From positions 163,676-227,675 of the forward strand of contig LAKY01000055.1 of the NCBI GenBank assembly GCA_000987045.1: a stretch of DNA of 64,000 bases, in the 5' to 3' direction. Every line of letters starts with the position of its first letter. Position 1 is the first letter of the stretch. Of this stretch, positions 8,989-17,301 are shown piece by piece. Source of the stretch: Clostridiales bacterium PH28_bin88 (GTDB lineage Bacteria > Bacillota > PH28-bin88). Both the position numbers and the translations under genes were made by a program. The notes below the pieces were generated by a model. The model worked only from the letters and a program-made list of their open reading frames with translations, did not search any database and was not told where the DNA came from.

Positions 8989-9021
8989 ATGCAAGAACGC
9001 ATGTTTCATGCCTTGGTGCAA
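8989..9021. promoter_or_regulatory. Paired sigma-54 enhancer sites
   Basis: Site 1 (8989-9002) reads ATGC-AAGAAC-GCAT. Site 2 (9008-9021) reads ATGC-CTTGGT-GCAA. Spacing (19 bp) and distance to the promoter (105 bp) match the copy at 5719-5751, while the N6 centres differ. The half-sites are therefore conserved more than their surroundings. Confidence 0.72.
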
Positions 9022-9091
9022 TGTATTTTTTTATTCCACTGAGTAAGTCTCTTAATTCGACTTCATTTATAACGCTCTTTCGCATTTTATG

Positions 9092-9129
9092 AAAAAAGGG
9101 AATACCATTTTCTCTATGCAGGTATCCCC
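9092..9129 (-). terminator. Rho-independent terminator after the 24-kb catabolic gene run
   Basis: On the minus strand GGGGATACC pairs with GGTATTCCC and six T follow. It sits 49 bp after the stop of the CoA-transferase at 9179 and so probably marks the 3' end of the long central operon. Confidence 0.82.
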
Positions 9130-9178
9130 GAGGAGTGTTGTATATCCATTCCGTTTTCAGTAAGGTAGACTTGACGGC

Positions 9179-10411
9179 CTATATTACCTCTTCTTTTTCA
9201 AGCTTTTCAAGGTCGTCTTCCTTAAGGCCAAGCATCCGGCCATATACTTCCTGGTTATGGGCTCCAAGGATGGGGGCGGGGCGGTCGAAACCCGCCTCGG
9301 CCTCGGAAAACTTGATGGGGAGTCCCCAGGCTTTAAAGCCGTCAATTTTGCCGACTGCTGGGTGTTCCAGGTCCACGATGGTCCCGCGCTTTTTGAGTTC
9401 TTCGTCCTGTAAAACATCCAGGATGTCCCGCACGGGGCCGCAGGGGACTTCGTACTTGATCAGGACGTCCACTACCTCCTGGCTGGATTTGGTCTTGGTC
9501 CAGGAAGCGATTTCGGCATCCACTTCATCGGCGTTGGCGGCGCGCTGCGCCTGGGTCTCGTAACGGGGATCCTCCACCAGGTCCTCACGGCCCATAGCTT
9601 TACAAATCCGCTGCCAGTGGATGTCGTTGCCGCCGGCGATGACGATAAATCCGTCCCGGGTCGGGTAGGAATTGAAAGGGGTCAGCCTGAGGAGGCGGTT
9701 ACCCATTCGCACCGGCCTTCCCTGGGTGGACCAGAAGTCGGGAGCCTCGTCCAGCATCAACGATATCAGGGCATCCAGCATGGAGCATTCCACCATTTGG
9801 CCCTTCCCGGTCTGATTGCGGTACTGGAGGGCGGCGAGGATGCCGATCACGGCATACATGCCACCCGCCAGGTCCGCCAGGGTCAAGCCCACCTTTAGCG
9901 GCGGCATATCGGGGGTTCCGTTGACCGTCATCATCCCGCTCATGGCCTGAATGACGATGTCGAAGGCGGGTAAGGCGGCGTATGAACCGCTTACGCCAAA
10001 GCCGGAGAGAGTGCAGTATACCAGGCCGGGGTTCACGGCCTTGAGTTCCTGGTAACCGATGCCCAGGCGTTCCATGGTGCCCGGCCGGAAGTTCTCCATC
10101 ACCACATCAACCTTGGCCGCCAGGTCGCGGAATATTTCTCTTCCTTTGGCCGACTTAAGATTCAGGGTGATGCTCTTTTTATTGCGGCAGCGTTTCAGGA
10201 ACCCGAAGGACATGTCGTCCGGAGTAAGGGGAGTGCCGCTGGCTCCACGAGGGCCCACGAAAGGCGGGCTGATCCTGGCCGGATCACCGCTGCCGGGTTG
10301 CTCCACCTTGATGACTTCCGCCCCCAGGCCGGCCAGCAACTGGGTGGCGTAAGGCCCGGACAAAAAAGTGGTCACATCAAGTATTTTGATACCCTGCAAT
10401 AACCCACTCAT
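9179..10411 (-). CDS. CaiB/BaiF family CoA-transferase (copy 2)
   Basis: A 410-residue class III CoA-transferase. Features are GIKILDVTTFLSGPYA, LAGLGAEVIKVEQPG, PAFDIVIQAMSGM (likely catalytic Asp) and a Gly-rich IAGGNDIHW loop. It is almost identical to the protein at 34377-35609 except at the first dozen and last 50 residues. ATG with AGGAGG upstream. It is the last gene of the long central run, followed by the terminator at 9092-9129. It probably activates or recycles a carboxylic acid produced by the upstream genes; substrate unknown. Confidence 0.93.
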   Translation of the reverse strand: MSGLLQGIKILDVTTFLSGPYATQLLAGLGAEVIKVEQPGSGDPARISPPFVGPRGASGTPLTPDDMSFGFLKRCRNKKSITLNLKSAKGREIFRDLAAKVDVVMENFRPGTMERLGIGYQELKAVNPGLVYCTLSGFGVSGSYAALPAFDIVIQAMSGMMTVNGTPDMPPLKVGLTLADLAGGMYAVIGILAALQYRNQTGKGQMVECSMLDALISLMLDEAPDFWSTQGRPVRMGNRLLRLTPFNSYPTRDGFIVIAGGNDIHWQRICKAMGREDLVEDPRYETQAQRAANADEVDAEIASWTKTKSSQEVVDVLIKYEVPCGPVRDILDVLQDEELKKRGTIVDLEHPAVGKIDGFKAWGLPIKFSEAEAGFDRPAPILGAHNQEVYGRMLGLKEDDLEKLEKEEVI

Positions 10412-10480
10412 ATTAACGCCTCCTTGCTTATCGCTGGGGGAATAAATCCAGCACCCGTAGTAACAGGGTTATACCAAAGT

Positions 10481-10502
10481 GGCCGCTGAAACGTGAGCGG
10501 CC
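10481..10502. terminator. Stem-loop between mmgE/prpD and CoA-transferase
   Basis: GGCCGCT and AGCGGCC form a 7-bp stem 14 bases after the MmgE/PrpD stop. On the plus strand ATGTTTTT follows, but no plus-strand gene precedes it. On the minus strand only a weak T-stretch follows. Possible attenuator. Confidence 0.4.
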
Positions 10503-10515
10503 ATGTTTTTATGAC

Positions 10516-11883
10516 TCATAGTTGATCAAAAGATTCATGGGATTCCCACTGTGGCTTTAAGTGTTCCGTCAATTGACGCACGTCATCCAATTGCTCGAGG
10601 TGCAAGGATATTGTTACTATGTCCCCGGCCTTGCCTGGACCTACAACGCTCTGTGCCAGCGAAATAAATTTGTTTTGCAGGACAGTTTGGGGATAAGGAT
10701 TGTCAAATCCCCCTGCAGCCGAATCTACCTGGTAGGAAAAGGTGTCACCGCTAAAAAATGTTACCGTAACGCGAGCGGGTCGCTTCTGGGGTAGCATAGC
10801 GCTTAGTTTGGGATCTTCTTGGACAAAGACCCGTCGAGCCAGGTTTCGAATGTCTTCCCTTTCCAGGGTTTCTTGCGTAAACACATCCATGCCGGCCCCC
10901 CCTGTAACAATGTACGTGGCTACGGCAAAGGGTATGGAAAACCTGGCAGCAAGGGTATTCAAAGGCTCCTGGTTAGCCAATTTGGCCGCTAAACTGTAGG
11001 TATCTACCACTATGCTTTCAACCTGCTGGGAAGTGAACTTGGTTCGCTCCTTCAGAAATGCTATGGCATCTAAAGGAGCATGGTTGTAGCGGCAACAGGA
11101 ATACATCTTAAAATAATTTTGACTAATCCAATAGTCAAACCCAAGTCCATTTGTAACCACTTGAGAATTGAAGCCGGAAGACAAGATCTTACCGAAGACC
11201 GTTACCGGGGCACCAACTGGGCCCTGAAATCCCGCCCTTACAACGTCGGTAGCTAAAATTCCGAGGTGATTGCTAAGCCCCGTATACAGGTTGCGGACTG
11301 TAGCCCCTTCTGTAGCCGCCTCCCAAGAAGCCGCTAATGCCAACGAGGCAGCAACCCGGATTGTTTCTTCAACTCCCTTGATGCTAAAATCCCTTTGTTT
11401 GGCAACGGCTATACCAGCCCCGACAGTCCCCCATGTTCCGTGGGGATGCACAGAGGGGGACAGATTAGCAGCTGCGCCTAACCTAGCAGCTACTTCGTAG
11501 CCGGCGACGATACTCTCCAGCAATTGAATTCCGCTGGCACCGGCCTGCTCCGCCCATGCCAGAGCGGCTGGAATGAGATGGCTAGCTGGGTGACCCTTTG
11601 CCCGTTGATGCCCTTCGTCTAGCTCTAACGCCACCGCCGCCGTGCCATTTATTAGCGCGGCTTGATAGACATCATACAGACCAGGATGCCCTAGCACCGT
11701 TGCATTCCCCGACCTACTAGGGCGCCATTGTGCCAACTCGGGAAGCGGGTTCACCATATTTCCAGCCAAAATAGCCCCCAGGGTGTCGAGGAAGACCCAC
11801 TTGGCGTGTGAAATCACCTCTGCTGGTAGCTTGTCAAATTTTACGGAGGTTACGAATTCCGCCACTTGCCTCCAGGTATCCAT
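10516..11883 (-). CDS. MmgE/PrpD family protein
   Basis: A 455-residue protein of the family that includes 2-methylcitrate dehydratase (PrpD), cis-aconitate decarboxylase and iminodisuccinate epimerase; members act on di- or tricarboxylates without a metal cofactor. Visible family features are FLDTLGAILAG, LDEGHQRAKGHPASHLIPAALA, SVHPHGTWGTVGAG and KMYSCCRYNHAPLDAI, with the usual His/Asp-rich active site regions. It lies 50 bp from the SDR upstream and 104 bp from the CoA-transferase downstream. A 2-methylcitrate role is possible given the aconitase-type subunits and lyase at 25455-28130, but there is no citrate synthase in the window. Confidence 0.9.
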   Translation of the reverse strand: MDTWRQVAEFVTSVKFDKLPAEVISHAKWVFLDTLGAILAGNMVNPLPELAQWRPSRSGNATVLGHPGLYDVYQAALINGTAAVALELDEGHQRAKGHPASHLIPAALAWAEQAGASGIQLLESIVAGYEVAARLGAAANLSPSVHPHGTWGTVGAGIAVAKQRDFSIKGVEETIRVAASLALAASWEAATEGATVRNLYTGLSNHLGILATDVVRAGFQGPVGAPVTVFGKILSSGFNSQVVTNGLGFDYWISQNYFKMYSCCRYNHAPLDAIAFLKERTKFTSQQVESIVVDTYSLAAKLANQEPLNTLAARFSIPFAVATYIVTGGAGMDVFTQETLEREDIRNLARRVFVQEDPKLSAMLPQKRPARVTVTFFSGDTFSYQVDSAAGGFDNPYPQTVLQNKFISLAQSVVGPGKAGDIVTISLHLEQLDDVRQLTEHLKPQWESHESFDQL

Positions 11884-11933
11884 TTCGCATTTCTCCTCAT
11901 GCGTAAAAGAGGGCTTTAGGATACTATGTTAAC

Positions 11934-12701
11934 CTAATCGGCACAACGGCCACCGTCAACCAGGAGTAAGTGACCCGTGACAAAATTTGAAGCGTCGGAT
12001 GCCAGGAATACAACCGCCCCTACTATATCGGAAGGTTCGCCTAGTCTACCCATGGGGATGGTGCTAGCAATTTTTTGATAGTGGTCTCCAACCGCCAGAT
12101 ATTCAGCCGTTAGGGGGGTTTGAATATACGCCGGGCCGATGGCATTGACATTTATTCCCGATTTAGCCCATTCCATGGCCAAAACTTTAGTTAATAGGGC
12201 TACTCCTCCTTTACTGGCAGCATATGGACCATGATGGGGGTGCCCCAGTACGGAAGAAACAGAGCCCATGTTAATAACCTTCCCCCGGCCTTGAGCGAGC
12301 ATAATTTTACCCACCGCTTGGGTACAAAGGAATGTGCCCTTGAGATTGATATCGAGAATCCGGTCCCATTCATCTTCTGTGTATTCGACGGCTGGTTTGC
12401 GGCTGTTGACCCCGGCGCTGTTGATTAGCACGTCGATTTTACCGAAGTCTTGGTGCACTTCTCTCACCATGCGATAGACAGCTTCCCGGTCTGTAACATC
12501 CACCTTATAGATGAGCGCCTTTCTGCCCAGACTGGTAATTCCGGTCAAGGTCTTTTCAATTTTCTCGGGGAAAAGGTCCGCCATGGCGATGTCGGCGCCA
12601 TACTCAGCCAAGCCGAGAGCCATTTCCTGGCCCAAGCCCCCGGCGGCACCGGTAATCAAAACGACCCGATCAGTTAAATCAAAGAGGTTTTTATACCGCA
12701 C
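11934..12701 (-). CDS. SDR family NAD(P)-dependent oxidoreductase
   Basis: A classical short-chain dehydrogenase of about 255 residues. It has the cofactor motif TGAAGGLG near the N-terminus, NSAG, the catalytic Ser in NMGSVSSVLG, YAASK with the catalytic Tyr and Lys, and a family-typical end (VTGHLLLVDGG). The GTG at 12701 with AAGGAGAG seven bases upstream is preferred; an ATG at 12728 would add nine residues. Likely a hydroxy/keto or formyl/alcohol interconversion in the pathway of the surrounding operon; substrate unknown. Confidence 0.9.
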   Translation of the reverse strand: MRYKNLFDLTDRVVLITGAAGGLGQEMALGLAEYGADIAMADLFPEKIEKTLTGITSLGRKALIYKVDVTDREAVYRMVREVHQDFGKIDVLINSAGVNSRKPAVEYTEDEWDRILDINLKGTFLCTQAVGKIMLAQGRGKVINMGSVSSVLGHPHHGPYAASKGGVALLTKVLAMEWAKSGINVNAIGPAYIQTPLTAEYLAVGDHYQKIASTIPMGRLGEPSDIVGAVVFLASDASNFVTGHLLLVDGGRCAD

Positions 12702-12816
12702 GATTCTTCTCTCCTTCACAGACCGCATTTTTGCTCCCCCGTCCTGTGAATTAAACCGTTTGCTTTACCGGGCTAAGGTATCACCGGTTTGCTCTGCTAT
12801 TGACCGGCTGCCGTAC

Positions 12817-14343
12817 TTAGTTCCTGCTGTTCAACGCGTAATACGGGTCATAATGCTGCTGATGCCAACCTTGATAAAACTCGTTATAGTACGGACGAAG
12901 TTCGTTGAGGAAGCTGGCGTACCGCTGCTGTTCCGGAGTGAGGCCTTTGGAGGCGCTCCGGGCGATTTCCGCAAAAAGGTCATCCTTGTCAATCGTCATT
13001 ATTTGACGCTCCTGCATGACCACCTTCCCGTCGATGATCACGGTATCTACATCGGTGCCCTTGGTCCGATGGATAAAGGCCTCCAGCAGGGGTACCCGGG
13101 GATCCATCCAGGGTTCCATGACCTTTTCCAGGTTAACCAGGATCAGGTCTGCCTTTTTACCGGCTTCCAGGGTACCGATAATACCGGCAAATCCGGTAAC
13201 AAAGGCTGCATTAACTGTTCCCATTTTGATTACATCTTCCCCCGAGAGGGTTGGTGTATCAAAACTGAAACCGGCCACCCGGTGCAGCTTGTGAATGAGG
13301 CGCATCTCTTGAATATAGTCCTCATCATCATTTAAGCCTTTGTCATCTATCCCGATAGCCACCAGCACTCCGGCCTTCTTGAGAGCAGCCACCGGCTGGA
13401 TGCCGTTTCTCATGTTTAAATTGCAACTCGCGTGATGGGTGACCGAGGTTCCGGTGGCCGCCATTGTTGCCAGGTCCTCTTCCGTCAGCCAGATGGCATG
13501 GCCAAAAGTCACATTGTCAGCCATTAGCCCGATCTCATCCAGGTGCTTGACCAGGGATTTGCCGTACTTCCTGTGCCCGTAAGCCTTTTGCAAAACTGTT
13601 TGCAGCACATGCAGGTGAACCCTGGCGTTATTGTAATTCCTGGCCTTTTCCTGAATGCTCCTCAAAAGCTCATCCGAGCACCACTGGGGAGCCATGGGGC
13701 CAAAGAAAATCTTACGTCCTTCACCATTGTATTTGCGGTAGAGGTGATCAAAGAGAGAAAAATATTGTTCGGACACGGCTTTTTGATCATAACGCATCAC
13801 CGGGTCTACTTTTTCCCGCAGGTAGGGGGGCAGCATGGCGGCAAATTGATCGTCATCGTAAGTAAAACGGTTCTGGTCTTTAACGCCCAGGGAAAAGGCC
13901 AGTCTGATACCGGCATCCTGATATCCTCGAAAAACTTTTTCGATCTCTTCTTCAAGGTGCGCAGGATCCTTGGTGGAATGGTAGTGGTGCATGGTGGTGC
14001 AACCAGATTCTATATGCTTGACAGCCGAGTAACAGGCGTTCAGGTAAGGGTCGATGTTTGTGTTCAGGGCCAGGTCAAGGAGCCATTTTTCCAAAAAATC
14101 ATAGCCAGTCCCACTCTGGAGGGGCGTCAGTCCCCCGCCATGGCTGTGCCCGTCAATAAAACCCGGCATGACCAACTGCTCCCCGTTTCCCAGCACTTCC
14201 GACTGCGGGTATTTTTCTTTCAATCGCGTAAACTCGCCAACTTCTCCAATTTTGTCCCCTTCGATATAAACCGCCGCGTTTTCCAGAATACTGGCCCCAC
14301 CTATGTCAGGATTGCACAGTACATATTTTCCACGGATGAGCAT
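12817..14343 (-). CDS. Amidohydrolase family protein (TrzA/AtzA/SsnA-like deaminase type)
   Basis: A metal-dependent hydrolase of about 508 residues from the group of aminohydrolases that includes guanine deaminase, cytosine deaminase-like and s-triazine hydrolases. Ligand motifs appear in order: PGFIDGHSHGG (HxH), ARVHLHVLQ, TFGHAIWL and VAIGIDDKG. The C-terminus returns to the small beta domain (ADLILVNLE, DTVIIDGKVVM). The start ATG at 14343 (MLIRGKYVLC) is chosen because the beta domain begins there. A longer TTG-started version would overlap the upstream gene's stop. It fits removal of an amino group or opening of a ring in an N-containing substrate. Not assignable to a named enzyme. Confidence 0.85.
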   Translation of the reverse strand: MLIRGKYVLCNPDIGGASILENAAVYIEGDKIGEVGEFTRLKEKYPQSEVLGNGEQLVMPGFIDGHSHGGGLTPLQSGTGYDFLEKWLLDLALNTNIDPYLNACYSAVKHIESGCTTMHHYHSTKDPAHLEEEIEKVFRGYQDAGIRLAFSLGVKDQNRFTYDDDQFAAMLPPYLREKVDPVMRYDQKAVSEQYFSLFDHLYRKYNGEGRKIFFGPMAPQWCSDELLRSIQEKARNYNNARVHLHVLQTVLQKAYGHRKYGKSLVKHLDEIGLMADNVTFGHAIWLTEEDLATMAATGTSVTHHASCNLNMRNGIQPVAALKKAGVLVAIGIDDKGLNDDEDYIQEMRLIHKLHRVAGFSFDTPTLSGEDVIKMGTVNAAFVTGFAGIIGTLEAGKKADLILVNLEKVMEPWMDPRVPLLEAFIHRTKGTDVDTVIIDGKVVMQERQIMTIDKDDLFAEIARSASKGLTPEQQRYASFLNELRPYYNEFYQGWHQQHYDPYYALNSRN

Positions 14344-14396
14344 TCTCCTCAGCCCCCCAAATGTTTCCCAGGTTGTTTCCCACTCTCTCTTGCCTC

Positions 14397-16412
14397 TCAA
14401 GACAGAGTTTTTGCTACGGCTTCCACCAAATCCAAAGCGGCCATGGAACCCTCCGCCTGCATGGTTTTGATGCCGTCATCCAGCATGGTCAGGCAGAAGG
14501 GACAACCGGAAACCACCAGCGAGGCGCCAGCCGCGGATATTTGCTCGACCCGCATGGTATTGATGCGCGTGCCCAGGCCTTCCTCCATCCACATCCGGCC
14601 ACCGCCCGCCCCGCAGCAGAAACTTTTCTCCCGGGAGTTCGTTACTTCCACCACCGTAGTTCCCGGTAAGCCTCCCACTACCCGGCGGGGGGCATCGTAG
14701 ACCTGGTTGTATCTGCCCAGATAACAGGAATCATGGTAAACGGCCTGCCCCGGCAATTCCTTGTCCAGGGAAAGCTTGCCCTGGCTGATTAATTCGGCGA
14801 CTAATTCACTGTGGTGCAGAACCTCGCATGTAAGCCCTAACTCGGGGTATTCGTTGCGCAGCACGTGGTAGCAGTGGGGGCAGGTAGTAACGACCCGCCT
14901 CACCTGGTACCGGCGCAGCGTTTCGATGTTCTTCTCCGCTAACCGCCGGAAAAGGTATTCATTACCTATCCGCCGGGCGGCATCCCCGCAGCAATGCTCT
15001 TCCGTACCCAGAATGGCAAAGTTTACCCCGGCACTTTTCAGCACCTTGGTCATGGCGGTAGCCACCTGCTGGTTGCGTTCATCAAAAGCCCCGGCACAAC
15101 CAACCCAGTAGAGAATGTCCGCCGCCGGATTTTCTCCCAACGTCTGCACCTGCAGGCTGGCGGCCCAATCCTTCCGGCTCCCCCACCACTCACCCCAAGG
15201 GTTGCCTTGTTTTTCGAGGTTGCGAAACACCTTGCGAACTTCCGGGGGAAAGTCGCTTTCAGCCAGCACCAGGTGGCGCCGCATGGCTACAGTGCGCCTG
15301 GTGTGTTCCACCAGTACAGGGCACTCCTCTTCACAGGCCAGGCAGGTAGTACAGGCCCAAATGCCTTCCCGGGATACCACCACATCAATCATGCCGTTTT
15401 CCCGGGTAGCTGCCGCGGCCACTTCCACCGGGGCGGGAACTGCCGGCAGCGCGGCCTCATCAAGACCTTTGCCGTGCGCCAGGTAATGCTTCAAATTCTG
15501 CGTCACCTGTTTGGGCGATAGGGGCTTACCGCTTAAAAAAGCCGGGCAATTGCTTTCGCAACGCCCACAACGGGTGCAGGCGGAAGTTTCCATCAATTGC
15601 TTCCAGGAAAATCCCTCCGGGTTACCTGCCCCAAACGGTACGGCACCGCTCAGGTCCACCGGCGGTAATGGGGCAGCCGCTCCCATCGTCCGGAAAAAGA
15701 CGTTCAGGGGGGCGATCAAGATGTGCACCATCTTGGAGTAAGGGAGGTAGGCGATGAGCGTCAAGGCGAGCACCTGGTGCACCCACCACCCGGAGCGGTG
15801 CAAGATACTGAGTGTTTCGGCGCCAGTACCGCTCCAGGCCATGGCCACCAGCCAACCGGCGGGGGACCACATACGCCACGGGTCTTGCGTGGCGGCGATG
15901 CGTAAGCCTTCCACCAGGAACCCTGTCAACAGGATGCCCAGGATCAGCCCCACAGCCAACGCGTCGTCCAAAAAGCTCGGTTGCAGCTTTTCGTCCCGCT
16001 TGACATACCGCCGGTAGGCCGCGGCCAAAATGCCACACACTGCTGCCAGCCCGGCCAGATCCAATACCAGAGAAAATACCAGATAGAAAGATCCGTACAG
16101 CAGGTTGAGGCCCAGGTCCGCCTGGCCGGCCACGATGAGTGTTCCGATAAACAAAATCACAAACCCCCAGAACAGCGGTAAGTGAGCGATACCGGCCAGG
16201 GATTCCCTGGCGATGCGTCGTTGGGCGAGGCCAAAGCGCCACAAAGCCTGCAGGCGTTCCCCAAAATGATCCAACCTGTATTCCTTTCTCCCCCGTCGCC
16301 ATCCACGGAGATGCTGGTAGAAGCCGAAGCCGCATACGGCCAAGGCCAGCCCCATCAGCAGGTACATCAATTGGTGTCCGGTAATGTTCCAGTAGATCTC
16401 CCTGGTCGGCAC
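14397..16412 (-). CDS. Membrane-bound FeS oxidoreductase, ETF:menaquinone oxidoreductase type
   Basis: A protein of about 671 residues. The N-terminal third has about six membrane helices (nitrate-reductase-gamma-like haem b domain). Two [4Fe-4S] motifs follow, CTRCGRCESNCP and CTTCLACEEECP, and then two cysteine-rich CCG domains (CCGDAARR and CCGAGGGRMW). This layout matches HdrD/GlpC-like membrane proteins. In syntrophic and metal-reducing bacteria these have been proposed or shown to carry electrons from reduced ETF to menaquinone. The GTG start at 16412 has AAGGAGG eight bases upstream; longer versions overlap the neighbour. EtfB and EtfA are in the same gene run (23455-25387), supporting this role. 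Confidence 0.88.
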   Translation of the reverse strand: MPTREIYWNITGHQLMYLLMGLALAVCGFGFYQHLRGWRRGRKEYRLDHFGERLQALWRFGLAQRRIARESLAGIAHLPLFWGFVILFIGTLIVAGQADLGLNLLYGSFYLVFSLVLDLAGLAAVCGILAAAYRRYVKRDEKLQPSFLDDALAVGLILGILLTGFLVEGLRIAATQDPWRMWSPAGWLVAMAWSGTGAETLSILHRSGWWVHQVLALTLIAYLPYSKMVHILIAPLNVFFRTMGAAAPLPPVDLSGAVPFGAGNPEGFSWKQLMETSACTRCGRCESNCPAFLSGKPLSPKQVTQNLKHYLAHGKGLDEAALPAVPAPVEVAAAATRENGMIDVVVSREGIWACTTCLACEEECPVLVEHTRRTVAMRRHLVLAESDFPPEVRKVFRNLEKQGNPWGEWWGSRKDWAASLQVQTLGENPAADILYWVGCAGAFDERNQQVATAMTKVLKSAGVNFAILGTEEHCCGDAARRIGNEYLFRRLAEKNIETLRRYQVRRVVTTCPHCYHVLRNEYPELGLTCEVLHHSELVAELISQGKLSLDKELPGQAVYHDSCYLGRYNQVYDAPRRVVGGLPGTTVVEVTNSREKSFCCGAGGGRMWMEEGLGTRINTMRVEQISAAGASLVVSGCPFCLTMLDDGIKTMQAEGSMAALDLVEAVAKTLS

Positions 16413-16426
16413 CGTTATTTCCTCCT

Positions 16427-17269
16427 TCAGTCGCTGTTCTCCAACAGATGAGTCCCTTTCCGGTACATGCACCCCACGTGATTACCACAGGCGTGGTTGC
16501 CGCGCTCGCATTCCGGGAAACTCTCAGGTAAACCCGGCGTAGTCGCACCCTTGATGGTTTGCACAAGGGCAAAAGCCTTCTTCACTTCGGAGATCGGCCC
16601 GGCCACGACCATGGTGGTGGCTCCCTCCGCCCCCCACACACCACCCATGCCGATGGGTGTGCAACGCACGTCATAGAGGAGGGTGAGGGCATCGATTTCC
16701 GTAATGATCCGACCTACCAGCGGGACCAGTCCCACTGCCATTCCCATAGCCAGATCCATCCGGGTCCGCCCCGCTGCCCGGACGGCATCGTCAATCCGGC
16801 CCGGGATGAATTTCTCCAGCCCCGCGGGGATGATCACATGCGCGCCGCACGACAGCATCCCGGCGATCACCTCACCGGGAGGGCCTCCCAGGGCTCCTCC
16901 CAGCATCATAGCCGCTCCCCCCTGGGAATCCATCGCATTGGCCCCGATGATAATTACATCATCCGGCCCTAGTTGCCCAATTACTTGTTTCAAACGGTCG
17001 TCAACATATTCGGTCAGTCCACTGCTGACCAGCAAGTTGTGTTTCCCATCGATCTTGGCGCTAGTGGTCTTGGTCCCCCGGGGGCTGATGCGGCCGGAGA
17101 TTTTGATGGGAGTGCCCACCAGTTCCTCCGCCACGGCGGATACGGTGGTGCCGCCCTTAAAAAATATTTTCCCGTTTCGCAGCGCCGCCTGTACCTCTGG
17201 TAATGCGGCGGCCCCTTTGGCGATGAGCCGCTTCGCTTCCGGCACTGTCAAAGTGATCTGAATTTGCAT
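16427..17269 (-). CDS. Uncharacterised protein with Cys-rich C-terminal tail
   Basis: I do not recognise this protein of about 280 residues. It is rich in Gly and Ala with several hydrophobic beta/alpha stretches, for example DDVIIIGANAMDSQGG, GGALGGPPGEVIAGMLSCG and IIPAGLEKFIPGRID. It ends in a short segment with the spacing C-x6-C-x5-C (PECERGNHACGNHVGC), which could bind a metal or cluster. No signal peptide or clear membrane segment is seen. The start MQIQITL is chosen because GGAGT lies seven bases upstream; an earlier ATG lacks a ribosome site. It stands 14 bp from the membrane FeS oxidoreductase and 32 bp from an old-yellow-enzyme reductase, so a role in the same redox step is plausible but unproven. 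Confidence 0.75.
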   Translation of the reverse strand: MQIQITLTVPEAKRLIAKGAAALPEVQAALRNGKIFFKGGTTVSAVAEELVGTPIKISGRISPRGTKTTSAKIDGKHNLLVSSGLTEYVDDRLKQVIGQLGPDDVIIIGANAMDSQGGAAMMLGGALGGPPGEVIAGMLSCGAHVIIPAGLEKFIPGRIDDAVRAAGRTRMDLAMGMAVGLVPLVGRIITEIDALTLLYDVRCTPIGMGGVWGAEGATTMVVAGPISEVKKAFALVQTIKGATTPGLPESFPECERGNHACGNHVGCMYRKGTHLLENSD

Positions 17270-17301
17270 GTCGTTCACTCCAACTTTAAGCGGGTATCCG
17301 T

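Larger units (their letters stand above)
8875..9129 (-). repeat. Diverged intergenic module, copy 2 (terminator + enhancers + sigma-54 promoter)
   Basis: Partner of 5608-5865: same order of terminator, paired enhancers and sigma-54 promoter, with recognisable but diverged sequence between them. Confidence 0.75.

Noticed and set aside
12511..13335. Plus-strand open frame across the SDR/amidohydrolase junction
   Set aside because: Covers two well-supported minus-strand genes and shows no domain.
13543..14700. Long plus-strand open frame opposite the amidohydrolase
   Set aside because: No family features and no ribosome site; the opposite strand encodes a clear metal hydrolase. It is an antisense shadow.
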